From positions 1 to 19,152 of the forward strand of contig WGAE01000238.1 of the NCBI GenBank assembly GCA_015489185.1: a stretch of 19,152 nt of DNA. Reading direction: 5' to 3'. Positions within the stretch are counted from its first letter, which is position 1; each line of letters starts with the position of its first letter. Positions 1 to 7,292 of the stretch are shown here, one piece after another. Source of the stretch: Campylobacterales bacterium (lineage in GTDB: Bacteria; Campylobacterota; Campylobacteria; Campylobacterales; QNZT01). The notes below the pieces were generated by a model. That model had not been told where the DNA came from, did no database searches, and was given only the letters and a program-made list of their open reading frames with translations. The translations under genes were made by a program, and so were the position numbers.

Positions 1-667
1 CCATATCGCCGGGTTCCAAAAAACGTCCCGGCTGCACAAAGGAGAACCCCTGGTAATGCAGTCGCTTCAAATACTCGGTATAGTGATCATGAAGCTGCTC
101 TTCGAGAAATTCGTCCCGGTTCCTGTCATAAAGTGGGATCTGTGAAAGAAAGTCACGCCACTCTTTCGCATACGCGGCACGTTTGGGCTCTTCGGAGAGG
201 GAGAGCATCGTTTCCGACCATGAAGCAAAACTCTGTTCCAGCATCGAAAGATCAAGCAACCATTCCCCGGGATAGTCGATCAGTTCCAGATTAACGATCT
301 GATTTTCCAAAAAAGCATACTCGCTTTTAAACTCCAGTTGCAGTGTTGTCTTACTAACCGATTTGGTCGCTTTGGGCCACTTGGGTTCTTTTGCGCGAAA
401 CGCTTTGATCTTGCTGTAGTAATCAAAACGAACATAGATACTATCGGGAGGAAGAAGCCTTGCGACAAAAGGGCGTCCCAGTTTCTCATTCAGATAGGGA
501 AGTTTATCGTTGGCGATGAGTTGGTTGATCAAAGAGGTCAAAAAGACGGTTTTTCCACTTCGGCTGAGTCCCGTTACCGCGACTTTGATCGTTTTGTCAG
601 GCGTGGGAATTTTAAAAGGCAGTTCGATATCTTTGATAAAACTCAGCAACGATTCCCTTTTACGCAT
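1..667 (-). CDS. ycjX: YcjX/DUF463 family P-loop NTPase, N-terminal part (cut by window edge)
   Basis: Reading the minus strand from ATG at 667 gives an uninterrupted frame of 222 codons that runs off the left edge, so the C-terminus is missing. Residues 33-40 form a P-loop (GLSRSGKT) directly followed by VFLTSLINQL, and residues 130-136 read IDYPGEW, a DxxG-type switch motif. This pairing is characteristic of the YcjX/DUF463 family, GTPase-like proteins linked to envelope stress in E. coli; the exact function is unresolved. Start choice is open: the ATG has no Shine-Dalgarno (SD) sequence, whereas an in-frame TTG at 649 follows AAAAGGG at good spacing. A -10 box lies 16 bases before the ATG. 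The gene follows the oor operon terminator, so it is probably a separate transcription unit. Family assignment is firm; role in this organism is unknown. Confidence 0.88.
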   Translation of the reverse strand, partial: MRKRESLLSFIKDIELPFKIPTPDKTIKVAVTGLSRSGKTVFLTSLINQLIANDKLPYLNEKLGRPFVARLLPPDSIYVRFDYYSKIKAFRAKEPKWPKATKSVSKTTLQLEFKSEYAFLENQIVNLELIDYPGEWLLDLSMLEQSFASWSETMLSLSEEPKRAAYAKEWRDFLSQIPLYDRNRDEFLEEQLHDHYTEYLKRLHYQGFSFVQPGRFLEPGDM

Positions 668-683
668 TGGATTGGATGTTGCT

Positions 684-689
684 ATTGTA
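684..689 (-). promoter_or_regulatory. Putative -10 box (TACAAT) of ycjX
   Basis: Minus-strand TACAAT follows a T-rich stretch, the pattern expected for epsilonproteobacterial sigma70 promoters, which lack a conserved -35 box. A start about 7 bases downstream would leave only ~10 bases before ATG 667 but ~28 bases, including an SD, before TTG 649. Confidence 0.5.
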
Positions 690-699
690 CCAAAAAAAA

Positions 700-744
700 G
701 TGAAAAAAAGAGGAGGAAAAGAGGAGGTGAAACACTCCCCTTTT
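700..744 (-). terminator. Rho-independent terminator of oorDABC
   Basis: On the minus strand the arms AAAAGGGGAGTG and CACCTCCTCTTTT pair over about 12 bp with one bulged C, one G-U pair and a TTT loop. A second pyrimidine tract (CCTCCTCTTTTTTT) follows. It begins 14 bases after the oorC stop codon and precedes the ycjX promoter, so it separates the two units. Confidence 0.8.
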
Positions 745-757
745 CAGCAGATTCTCA

Positions 758-1345
758 TTAGCACGCGGCAATGTCGAGATCAGCCAGATTCTCTCCCGCA
801 AGCGCACGTTTGGCATACTCGCGCCCAAGCTCCCATGCTTTGATATTCGCATCAAGCACCTTCGGCGGAACTTTTTTCTTCATCGCTTCAAAGACTTTTT
901 CTTCATCCATCACATGCGTCATCTCCACGGCAATCGCCAGTGCGACAACCGATTGGGTAACAACGTTACCGACTTCGTACTTCGCAATGCGAATAATCGG
1001 AATTTCATAAATTTTCCACTTTTTGCGATCTTCATCCGTCGGGTGTACGAGATCAGGATCAACGACGATAATCCCTCCCTCTTTCACACCGTTTTTGAAC
1101 TGATCGTAGCTCACCTGCGCAACGGAAAGCATAAACTCGATCTCACCGTCGATCGCATAAGGGAAAAGGATCTCTTTGTCATCGAGCAAAATATCCACAA
1201 CCGTCGGTCCACCACGAACCTGCGACGTATAGGTCGCAGCTTTGACACCGTACCCGCCGTCACTGATTTTGGCCGCCGCGAGGATCTCACCCGCAAGCAG
1301 AACACCCTGACCACCTACACCTGTAAATCTAAGTTGCCGTCTCAT
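758..1345 (-). CDS. oorC: 2-oxoglutarate:ferredoxin oxidoreductase, gamma subunit
   Basis: The 195-residue protein begins with the gamma-subunit signature FTGVGGQGVLLAGEILA (residues 7-23) of the 2-oxoacid:acceptor oxidoreductase superfamily. Such subunits bind part of the CoA/TPP active-site interface and complete the OorABCD complex, which interconverts 2-oxoglutarate plus CoA and succinyl-CoA plus CO2 using low-potential ferredoxin. The ATG overlaps the oorB stop by four bases (ATGA), so translation is probably coupled. It is the last gene of the oorDABC unit and is followed by a strong terminator. Length matches the family. No signal peptide or membrane segment is visible; the complex is cytoplasmic. 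Confidence 0.95.
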   Translation of the reverse strand: MRRQLRFTGVGGQGVLLAGEILAAAKISDGGYGVKAATYTSQVRGGPTVVDILLDDKEILFPYAIDGEIEFMLSVAQVSYDQFKNGVKEGGIIVVDPDLVHPTDEDRKKWKIYEIPIIRIAKYEVGNVVTQSVVALAIAVEMTHVMDEEKVFEAMKKKVPPKVLDANIKAWELGREYAKRALAGENLADLDIAAC

Positions 1346-2187
1346 TCGAAATCCTTTGTCGTGAGTTTCGGTCCTTTCCCCTGCGCCGCTTCAATCACTT
1401 TGTCATACAGCTCGCAGTACTCAGGCTGCTCTTTCTCTACCAGAATTCCGGTCGGGAAGAGATGTTTGCGCTCCTCTTCACTCATCTGATCATACTTTTT
1501 CTTACCCACGGTGATCTCGTCGATCCAGTTGAGATTCTGAATCGCTTCACCCATCTTGTTTTTACGTCCGAGGTTGATATGACAGTTGGAGAAGACATCA
1601 AAGAAACTGAATCCTTTATGCTGGAAACCTTTGACGAACATCTTCTCCAGACGCTTCGGTTCCGTAACCGACTCACGGGCAATAAATGTCGCACCCGCAC
1701 CTTCGGCAAGCTTACACGCATCAAACGTCGGATCAATATTTCCGTACTGCGTCGTGACACACCACATACCCTGTGGGGTTGTCGGAGAGACCTGTGAGTT
1801 GGTCAGTCCGTAAATAAAGTTGTTGATCAGGATGAAGTTGATATCGATATTTCTTCTGCATCCGTGGATTGTATGATTACCGCCGATCGCCAGACCGTCA
1901 CCGTCACCGGCAACGACAATCACATGTTTATCCGGATTTGCCAGTTTAATACCGGTTGCATATGCGACCGTACGTCCGTGTGTCGTATGGACCGTATTAC
2001 AGTTGACATAGGAAGAGAATCTTCCCGAACAACCAATACCCGAAACGACACAGACATCGTCCATATTCCAACCCAGTTTATCAATAGCTCTGATAAACGC
2101 CTTCAAAATAACACCGTCACCGCACCCCCAGCACCAGAGGGTCGGCATCTTATCCGTTCTCAAATACTCATCATAATTAAACGCCAT
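1342..2187 (-). CDS. oorB: 2-oxoglutarate:ferredoxin oxidoreductase, beta (TPP-binding) subunit
   Basis: A 281-residue protein with CWGCGDG at residues 19-25, GIGCSGR at 50-56 and the thiamine pyrophosphate motif GDGDG at 94-98 followed by the INNFIYGLTNSQ segment. This is the TPP/Mg-binding beta subunit of 2-oxoacid:ferredoxin oxidoreductases; the conserved cysteines (19, 22, 53) are consistent with cluster ligands in this family. It lacks its own ferredoxin domain, which OorD supplies. Its ATG shares one base with the oorA stop (TAATG), indicating translational coupling. It could in principle use another 2-oxoacid, but the four-gene order D-A-B-C beside sucCD argues for 2-oxoglutarate. Confidence 0.95.
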   Translation of the reverse strand: MAFNYDEYLRTDKMPTLWCWGCGDGVILKAFIRAIDKLGWNMDDVCVVSGIGCSGRFSSYVNCNTVHTTHGRTVAYATGIKLANPDKHVIVVAGDGDGLAIGGNHTIHGCRRNIDINFILINNFIYGLTNSQVSPTTPQGMWCVTTQYGNIDPTFDACKLAEGAGATFIARESVTEPKRLEKMFVKGFQHKGFSFFDVFSNCHINLGRKNKMGEAIQNLNWIDEITVGKKKYDQMSEEERKHLFPTGILVEKEQPEYCELYDKVIEAAQGKGPKLTTKDFE

Positions 2188-3329
2188 TAGAACATCTCCT
2201 TCACTTTTGCTACCATATCGAGTGGTGGTATAGGTCTACCGTTCGCGGTTCTGAGTGTTGCGAAATCTTTTCTACCCGTAATACGCTCGATCTCTTCGGT
2301 ATATTGTCCGATCTGATTGAGCTCGGTGATAAAAATCTTTTCGAATCTTTTACCGATCTCTTCGATCTTCTCCGCAGGACTCGGCCAGAGCATAATCGGT
2401 CTGAAAAGTCCCGCTTTGATGCCGTCCGCACGCAGTTTTGTAACTGCTTCCTTGGCACCTCTTGAAATCGAACCGTACGCGATGATACAGACCTCCGCAT
2501 CGTCGAGCATATACTCTTCGTAATCTGGTTCGTCATCCAGTTTGCCGACCTCTTTGATCTTGCCGACGAGTCTCTTGATATTGTAAGCACAGAGTTCTTT
2601 GTCTTCTGTCGGGAAACCGGTCGGTCCGTGATGCAGACCGGTTACATGGTATCGATACCCTTTGAAGAAGGGATTAAGTACCGCCGGCTTATTCATTTCC
2701 GCTTCATACGGCTTATAATCTTTAGGGTCACAATAGTTAGTCGCTCTGTTGACAATCTTCGCTTCAACCTCTTCCAGATCAGGAAGAACCGCTTTCCCGT
2801 GCATATGTCCGAGTGTCTCATCCAAAAGGACAAAGACAGGCGTCATATACTTTTCCGCCAGATTAAACGCACGTGCCGTTTGTGTATAACACTCTTCCAG
2901 AGAACCCGGACAAAGTGCGATCGACGCATAGTCACCGTGTGTCGGATACTTCGCCTGACCGATATCCGCCTGCGATACACGTGTCGGAAGACCTGTCGAA
3001 GGACCACCGCGCATGACGTTTGCGATGACCAGCGGCACTTCCGCAATAAATCCCAGACCGATTTGCTCAGCTTTTAGGGAGATACCGGGGCCGGAAGAGG
3101 CCGTCATCGATTTTTTACCGGTGATGGAAGCGCCGAGTGCCGCGGAGATACCGCCGATCTCATCCTCCATCTGAATAAACTTGTGCCCTTTCTTCGGAAG
3201 CAATACACTCATATCATGAGCAATTTCACTCGACGGTGTAATCGGGTACCCGCCGAAAAATTCACAACCGCTATCGTATGCGGCAAGCGCACACAATGAG
3301 TTTCCGCTTGAAATAATTTCTCTTGCCAT
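2187..3329 (-). CDS. oorA: 2-oxoglutarate:ferredoxin oxidoreductase, alpha subunit
   Basis: A 380-residue protein of the pyrimidine-domain (alpha) type. Hallmarks are FFGGYPITPSSEIAH near residue 24, the QMEDEIGGISAALGAS segment near 54, and the TASSGPGISLK and RGGPSTGLPT motifs near 77 and 107. These shape the TPP and 2-oxoacid pocket. The C-terminal part holds the domain II fold (CIIAYGSISRGAKEAV). An SD (GGAG) lies five bases before the ATG, and the gap to oorD is only nine bases. The enzyme is oxygen-sensitive in known relatives and supports microaerobic or anaerobic metabolism. It replaces the 2-oxoglutarate dehydrogenase complex, of which there is no sign here. Confidence 0.96.
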   Translation of the reverse strand: MAREIISSGNSLCALAAYDSGCEFFGGYPITPSSEIAHDMSVLLPKKGHKFIQMEDEIGGISAALGASITGKKSMTASSGPGISLKAEQIGLGFIAEVPLVIANVMRGGPSTGLPTRVSQADIGQAKYPTHGDYASIALCPGSLEECYTQTARAFNLAEKYMTPVFVLLDETLGHMHGKAVLPDLEEVEAKIVNRATNYCDPKDYKPYEAEMNKPAVLNPFFKGYRYHVTGLHHGPTGFPTEDKELCAYNIKRLVGKIKEVGKLDDEPDYEEYMLDDAEVCIIAYGSISRGAKEAVTKLRADGIKAGLFRPIMLWPSPAEKIEEIGKRFEKIFITELNQIGQYTEEIERITGRKDFATLRTANGRPIPPLDMVAKVKEMF

Positions 3330-3338
3330 TGATTCTCC

Positions 3339-3656
3339 TTAACAGCTTAATGCCATATAATGATTTGCTTTGATCTCTTCGGCGCGTTTTTTCGCCTCAT
3401 CCGTCAATTTCGCAAATTTGTACTCTTTTCTGTCCGCAACATAGATCGCAAAATCGGGACATGTCAGTTCGCAATCGTTACATCCGATACAATCCTGAGG
3501 CGTCTGCACGCTGATCGTCGCACCCAGAATCGTTTTATCGGACGGCACCATCGCCAGTACGCCTGCCGGGCAGACCGCCACGCAGATATCACACGCTTTA
3601 CATCTGTCGATATTGACCCAGACGGGGGTATTTTCCGGGGCTTTCATCAATCCCAT
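3339..3656 (-). CDS. oorD: 2-oxoglutarate:ferredoxin oxidoreductase, delta (2x[4Fe-4S] ferredoxin) subunit
   Basis: The 105-residue protein carries two complete CxxCxxCxxxCP motifs, at cysteines 19/22/25/29 and 56/59/62/66, each expected to bind one [4Fe-4S] cluster. It is the electron-transfer subunit of the Oor complex. Being the first gene of the unit, it is preceded by a good SD (AAGGAG) and by a candidate promoter whose -10 box lies 35 bases upstream of the ATG. Length and cluster spacing are typical of KorD/OorD. A generic ferredoxin is the alternative, but the nine-base gap to oorA makes the complex subunit much more likely. Confidence 0.95.
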   Translation of the reverse strand: MGLMKAPENTPVWVNIDRCKACDICVAVCPAGVLAMVPSDKTILGATISVQTPQDCIGCNDCELTCPDFAIYVADRKEYKFAKLTDEAKKRAEEIKANHYMALSC

Positions 3657-3691
3657 TTTATCTCCTTTTTCGTTGTTAAATCTCAGATACT

Positions 3692-3697
3692 ATTGTA
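3692..3697 (-). promoter_or_regulatory. Putative -10 box (TACAAT) of oorDABC
   Basis: Minus-strand TACAAT lies 35 bases upstream of the oorD ATG, with a downstream SD. The region where a -35 element would fall is occupied by one arm of a perfect inverted repeat (3698-3736). A start near 3685 would give a leader of about 30 bases. Confidence 0.5.
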
Positions 3698-3736
3698 TTG
3701 AAGGGGTTCTTGCATTTATGGCAAAATCCCCTTCAA
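3698..3736. repeat. Inverted repeat abutting the oorD -10 box
   Basis: TTGAAGGGG (3698-3706) and CCCCTTCAA (3728-3736) are perfect 9-bp complementary arms. An inner TTGC/GCAA pair within the 21-base loop extends the structure. On the minus strand the repeat is followed by TACAATAG rather than a T-tract, so it is a poor intrinsic terminator for sucD; on the plus strand a T-tract follows after about eight bases. It may be an operator overlapping the -35 region, or a processing or stability hairpin at the suc mRNA end. Confidence 0.6.
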
Positions 3737-3777
3737 ACCTTAATTTTTTTCAAATAATTGGTATTTTGTAACAGATT

Positions 3778-4653
3778 TTACTGTTTTTTCAGCACTTCCG
3801 CCACAGCTTTACCGATATCTGCCGGTGAAACGACCACTTTGACACCCGCCGCTTCGAGGGCATCCATCTTCTCTTTCGCCGTTCCGGCACTGCCGGAGAC
3901 AATCGCACCCGCATGTCCCATACGTTTTCCTTTCGGTGCGGTTTGTCCCGCGATAAACGCAACGACAGGTTTGGTGATATTTTCTTTGATAAACTGCGCC
4001 GCCTGGATCTCCAGATCACCGCCGATTTCACCGATCATCACAATCGCTTCGGTTTCGGGATCGTTTTCGAACATCGGAAGCAGCTGTTTGTAACTGAGCC
4101 CTATGATCGGGTCACCGCCGATACCGACCGCTGTTGTGATCCCGTACCCCTCTTTGACCACCTGATTGGCACCTTCATAGGTCAACGTTCCCGATTTGGA
4201 GATCAAGCCGACATTTCCTTTCTTGAAAATATTCCCCGGCATAATACCGATTTTACACTCTTCAGCGGTGATGATTCCCGGGCAATTTGGACCGATCGTC
4301 ATCATCCCTTTTTTGACCGCATACGCTTTTGCCATCTGCATATCTTTGACCGGTGCCCCTTCGGTGATAATTACCGCCAGCTCAATTCCCGCATCGGCAG
4401 CTTCCATCACGGCATCTGCAACAAACGCGGGCGGTACGAAGACCATACTGACTGTCGCACCTGTCGCTTCGACCGCATCTCTGACGGTATTGAAAACCGG
4501 TTTCCCAAGATGCGCCTGTCCACCTTTATTGGGTGTGACACCGCCCACAATTTGCGTACCGTATGCCATACACTGCTCGGAGTGGAAGGTACCTTCACCT
4601 CCGGTAAATCCCTGAACAATTACTTTGGTATCTTTATTGACCAGAATACTCAT
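3778..4653 (-). CDS. sucD: Succinyl-CoA synthetase, alpha subunit
   Basis: A 291-residue protein with the N-terminal CoA-binding Rossmann domain (VIVQGFTGGEGTFH near residue 12, GGVTPNKGG near 37) and the phosphohistidine loop GHAGAIVSGSAG, where His247 is the expected phosphorylated residue. With SucC it interconverts succinyl-CoA and succinate with nucleotide phosphorylation. The ATG overlaps the sucC stop by four bases (ATGA), which suits equimolar coupled translation. It is the last gene of the mdh-fum-suc cluster; about 120 bases separate it from oorD, which takes the same metabolite further. Length and motifs are standard. Confidence 0.97.
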   Translation of the reverse strand: MSILVNKDTKVIVQGFTGGEGTFHSEQCMAYGTQIVGGVTPNKGGQAHLGKPVFNTVRDAVEATGATVSMVFVPPAFVADAVMEAADAGIELAVIITEGAPVKDMQMAKAYAVKKGMMTIGPNCPGIITAEECKIGIMPGNIFKKGNVGLISKSGTLTYEGANQVVKEGYGITTAVGIGGDPIIGLSYKQLLPMFENDPETEAIVMIGEIGGDLEIQAAQFIKENITKPVVAFIAGQTAPKGKRMGHAGAIVSGSAGTAKEKMDALEAAGVKVVVSPADIGKAVAEVLKKQ

Positions 4654-5828
4654 GCTAACTCTCCTTTCGCTGCCGCAACGGCTTTTTTCGCACCGTCCGC
4701 CAGATCGGTCGCTGAAATGACATTGGCAATATTAGCGTTTTTCAAAATCTCTGCCGCCTCTTCGGCGTTGGTACCGTCGAGTCTGACGACAACCGGCACA
4801 TGAACGTCCACCATCTTCGTCGCCTCCAGAATACCGTTGGCAATACGGTCACACCGTACGATACCGCCGAAAATATTCACAAAGATTGCTTTGACGTTTG
4901 GATTTTTGAGGATAATCTCAAATCCCTTCGCCACGGTTTCGGCATTTGCTTTACCCCCGACATCGAGGAAGTTGGCAGGTGTCCCGCCCATATAGTTGAT
5001 GGTATCCATCGTACCCATCGCAAGACCGGCACCGTTAACCATACATCCGATCTCACCGTCAAGCGCAACATAACTCAGACCGTATTTCGCCGCTTCTCGC
5101 TCATCAGGATCCTCTTCGGTGATATCACGCATCGCTTCGATATCGGGATGTCTGAAGAGTGCGGAATCATCAAAGCCCATCTTCGCATCCAGTGCCAGAA
5201 AATCGCCGCTTCCGGTACGAATGAGCGGATTGATCTCGATCAGTTCGGCATCTTTGTCCATATAGACTTTGAAGAGTTTGGAAGCAAAATCGATCAGTTT
5301 ACGCTGCTCCGCTTTGTCGGTGATACCGAGACCGAATACCAGCTCACGTCCGTGAAAGCCCTGAAAACCGATTGCGGGATCAACCGCTACTTTGACAATT
5401 TTATCCGGTGTCTCTTCCGCCACCTTTTCGATCTCCATACCCCCTTCGGTAGAAGCCATGATCACAGGCATCTCTTTGGCACGGTCAAGCACGACACCCA
5501 GATAGAACTCATCTTTGATATCAGCACCCTCTTCAATATAAACTTTGTGAACTACTTTACCTTCGGGACCTGTCTGATGTGTTACCAGCGTCATGCCGAG
5601 AATTTCATCGGCATACTTTTCGACCTCTTCGAGTGATTTCGCCAGTTTGACACCACCGCCTAGACCACGTCCGCCCGCATGGATCTGCGCTTTGACAACC
5701 CAGATGTTGCCGCCCAGCTCTTTGGCTGCCTCAACCGCCTCCTCGATCGTATTGGCGACGATACCGCGAGGGGTGGGAATACCGTAGTCGGCAAAAATCT
5801 GTTTTGCCTGATATTCATGAATATTCAT
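4650..5828 (-). CDS. sucC: Succinyl-CoA synthetase (ADP-forming), beta subunit
   Basis: The 392-residue protein starts MNIHEYQAKQIFADYGIP, the classic SucC N-terminus, followed by an ATP-grasp domain (HAGGRGLGGGVKLAKS near residues 51-66, LIEINPL near 195) and the C-terminal ligase domain with NGAGLAMGTMD and VNIFGGIVRCD. It binds nucleotide and pairs with SucD. A strong SD (AAGGAGG) lies ten bases before the ATG. The 32-base gap from the fumarase beta gene is compatible with co-transcription. In a reductive cycle this enzyme would consume ATP to make succinyl-CoA for OorDABC; in the oxidative direction it would conserve energy. Confidence 0.97.
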   Translation of the reverse strand: MNIHEYQAKQIFADYGIPTPRGIVANTIEEAVEAAKELGGNIWVVKAQIHAGGRGLGGGVKLAKSLEEVEKYADEILGMTLVTHQTGPEGKVVHKVYIEEGADIKDEFYLGVVLDRAKEMPVIMASTEGGMEIEKVAEETPDKIVKVAVDPAIGFQGFHGRELVFGLGITDKAEQRKLIDFASKLFKVYMDKDAELIEINPLIRTGSGDFLALDAKMGFDDSALFRHPDIEAMRDITEEDPDEREAAKYGLSYVALDGEIGCMVNGAGLAMGTMDTINYMGGTPANFLDVGGKANAETVAKGFEIILKNPNVKAIFVNIFGGIVRCDRIANGILEATKMVDVHVPVVVRLDGTNAEEAAEILKNANIANVISATDLADGAKKAVAAAKGELA

Positions 5829-5860
5829 TTATCTTGTTCCTCCTTGAGATTTGTTTGTTT

Positions 5861-6421
5861 TCACGCCTTGACCTCGTACTGTTTGCGCCCCTCTTCATAG
5901 AGATCACATCCGTACATGTCGTTGACGACCGTCACGGGAAAATCTTCAACTTCCAGTTTTCGAATCGCTTCCGGTCCCAGTTCAGGGTAAGCGATGATCT
6001 CCGCCGATTTGATCAGCTTACCGAGCAGCGCTCCCGCACCGCCTGTCGCGCCGAAATAGACCGCTTTATACTTTTTACAGGCATCGCGCACTTCCTGGCT
6101 GCGTTTCCCTTTTCCGATCATCCCCTTTTGTCCCATTTTGATCAGTGTGGGCGAATAGCTATCCATTCGATAACTTGTCGTCGGACCGGCACTGCCGATC
6201 GGATCGCCCGGTTTGGGAGGTGTCGGACCGACAAAATAGATTACAGAACCTTTCAGATCAAACGGCAGCGGTTCCCCTTTTTCAATCAGTTCGACAAGTC
6301 GTTTGTGTGCGGCGTCTCTTGCCGTATAGATTGTTCCACTCAGATAGACGACATCTCCGCATTTGAGTTTTTCGATATCTTCGTCACTCAGCGGTGTCGT
6401 CAATTTATATGTATTTCCCAT
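5861..6421 (-). CDS. Fumarate hydratase class I, beta subunit (C-terminal domain)
   Basis: A 186-residue protein corresponding to the swivelling C-terminal domain of class I (iron-sulfur) fumarases. Motifs include LSGTIYTARDAAHKR near residue 28, GPTTSYRMDSYSP near 80, KGMIGKGKRS near 98 and GATGGAGALL near 124. In single-chain class I fumarases this domain is fused to the iron-sulfur domain; here it is a separate gene nine bases after the alpha gene, with SD AGGAG eight bases before the ATG. The L-tartrate dehydratase beta subunit is homologous and cannot be excluded by motif alone, but the position between mdh and sucC makes fumarase the sound call. Confidence 0.93.
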   Translation of the reverse strand: MGNTYKLTTPLSDEDIEKLKCGDVVYLSGTIYTARDAAHKRLVELIEKGEPLPFDLKGSVIYFVGPTPPKPGDPIGSAGPTTSYRMDSYSPTLIKMGQKGMIGKGKRSQEVRDACKKYKAVYFGATGGAGALLGKLIKSAEIIAYPELGPEAIRKLEVEDFPVTVVNDMYGCDLYEEGRKQYEVKA

Positions 6422-6430
6422 CGCGCGCTC

Positions 6431-7282
6431 CTATATCGTAATATGCGTATGTCTCGCACTGTGACACTGGACATTGACCGAAACCGGCAATGAAGCGATA
6501 TGACACGGATTGGACTCAATATGCACCGCCAGCACCGTCTCAGTACCGCCCATACCCATCGAACCGATTCCCAGCTTGTTCAGCTCGGTCTTGATCTCCG
6601 CTTCCAGCGCAGCCATTTCGGGATCGGGATTGACACTGCCGATATCACGGAAAAGCGCGTGCTTACTGGAGATTGCCGCTTTTTCAAAGGTGCCGCCGAT
6701 ACCGACACCGACTGTTAAAGGTGGACACGGATTACCGCCTGCATCAGAGATACACTCTTTCACAAACGCAATCACACCCTCTTTCCCCGCCGCGGGAGGT
6801 AGAACACGCGCACGGGAGACATTTTCACTTCCCCCGCCTTTGGCGGCATATTCAATTTCGAGTTTATCCCCTTCAACCAGATCAAAATGGATAATCGCAG
6901 GCAGGTTGTAACCGATCGTATCTTTCAGATTTGCACGGGTAAAGCAGTCACAGGTACTCGCTCGCAGATACCCCTCTTCATAGCCCTTTGCCGTTCCCTC
7001 ATTAATCGCATCTTTGAGTGTTCCGCCGACAATGCGTAAATCCTGTCCTACTTTGACGAAAAAGACCGCAAGTCCCGTATCCTGACAAAGCGGGCGCGAT
7101 TCCGTCCTGGCAATTTTTGCGTTTTCAAGCAACTGCTTCAACACCTCTTTGCTTACAGGCGATTTCTCTTTCTCATACGCCTCTTCCATCGCCTTGAGGG
7201 CATCTTCAGGAAGGTTATAGGCAGTATGGATAATCATATTTTTGATCGCGTCTACCACTTCCTCATACTGTAACTCTCTCAT
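6431..7282 (-). CDS. Fumarate hydratase class I, alpha ([4Fe-4S]) subunit
   Basis: The N-terminal catalytic half of a class I fumarase, 283 residues from the ATG at 7282. Three cysteines in conserved contexts, Cys66 (PLCQDTG), Cys186 (NPCPP) and Cys273 (VQCHSARH), match the cluster ligands of the family. It hydrates fumarate to malate reversibly using a labile [4Fe-4S] cluster. A longer frame opens at a TTG at 7303, but that overlaps the end of mdh; the ATG at 7282 follows AAAAGGA at six-base spacing and is preferred. The gap from mdh is ten bases. Oxygen lability agrees with a microaerophilic or anaerobic host. Confidence 0.95.
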   Translation of the reverse strand: MRELQYEEVVDAIKNMIIHTAYNLPEDALKAMEEAYEKEKSPVSKEVLKQLLENAKIARTESRPLCQDTGLAVFFVKVGQDLRIVGGTLKDAINEGTAKGYEEGYLRASTCDCFTRANLKDTIGYNLPAIIHFDLVEGDKLEIEYAAKGGGSENVSRARVLPPAAGKEGVIAFVKECISDAGGNPCPPLTVGVGIGGTFEKAAISSKHALFRDIGSVNPDPEMAALEAEIKTELNKLGIGSMGMGGTETVLAVHIESNPCHIASLPVSVNVQCHSARHTHITI

Positions 7283-7292
7283 GCAAATCCTT

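Noticed and set aside
338..703. 121-codon plus-strand open frame near the left edge
   Set aside because: It is antisense to the YcjX-like gene, which has clear P-loop and DYPG motifs on the minus strand.
3767..3773. TGTAACA near the sucD stop as a further copy of the acnB/icd motif
   Set aside because: It is on the opposite strand relative to oorD and about 70 bp from the -10 box, so orientation and spacing do not match.
3913..4803. 296-codon plus-strand open frame
   Set aside because: It is antisense to sucD and the sucC end; the sense-strand assignments are unambiguous.
4800..5636. 278-codon plus-strand open frame
   Set aside because: It lies entirely antisense to sucC, a certain gene, and its translation has the His/Arg/Phe-rich look of a shadow frame with no domain.
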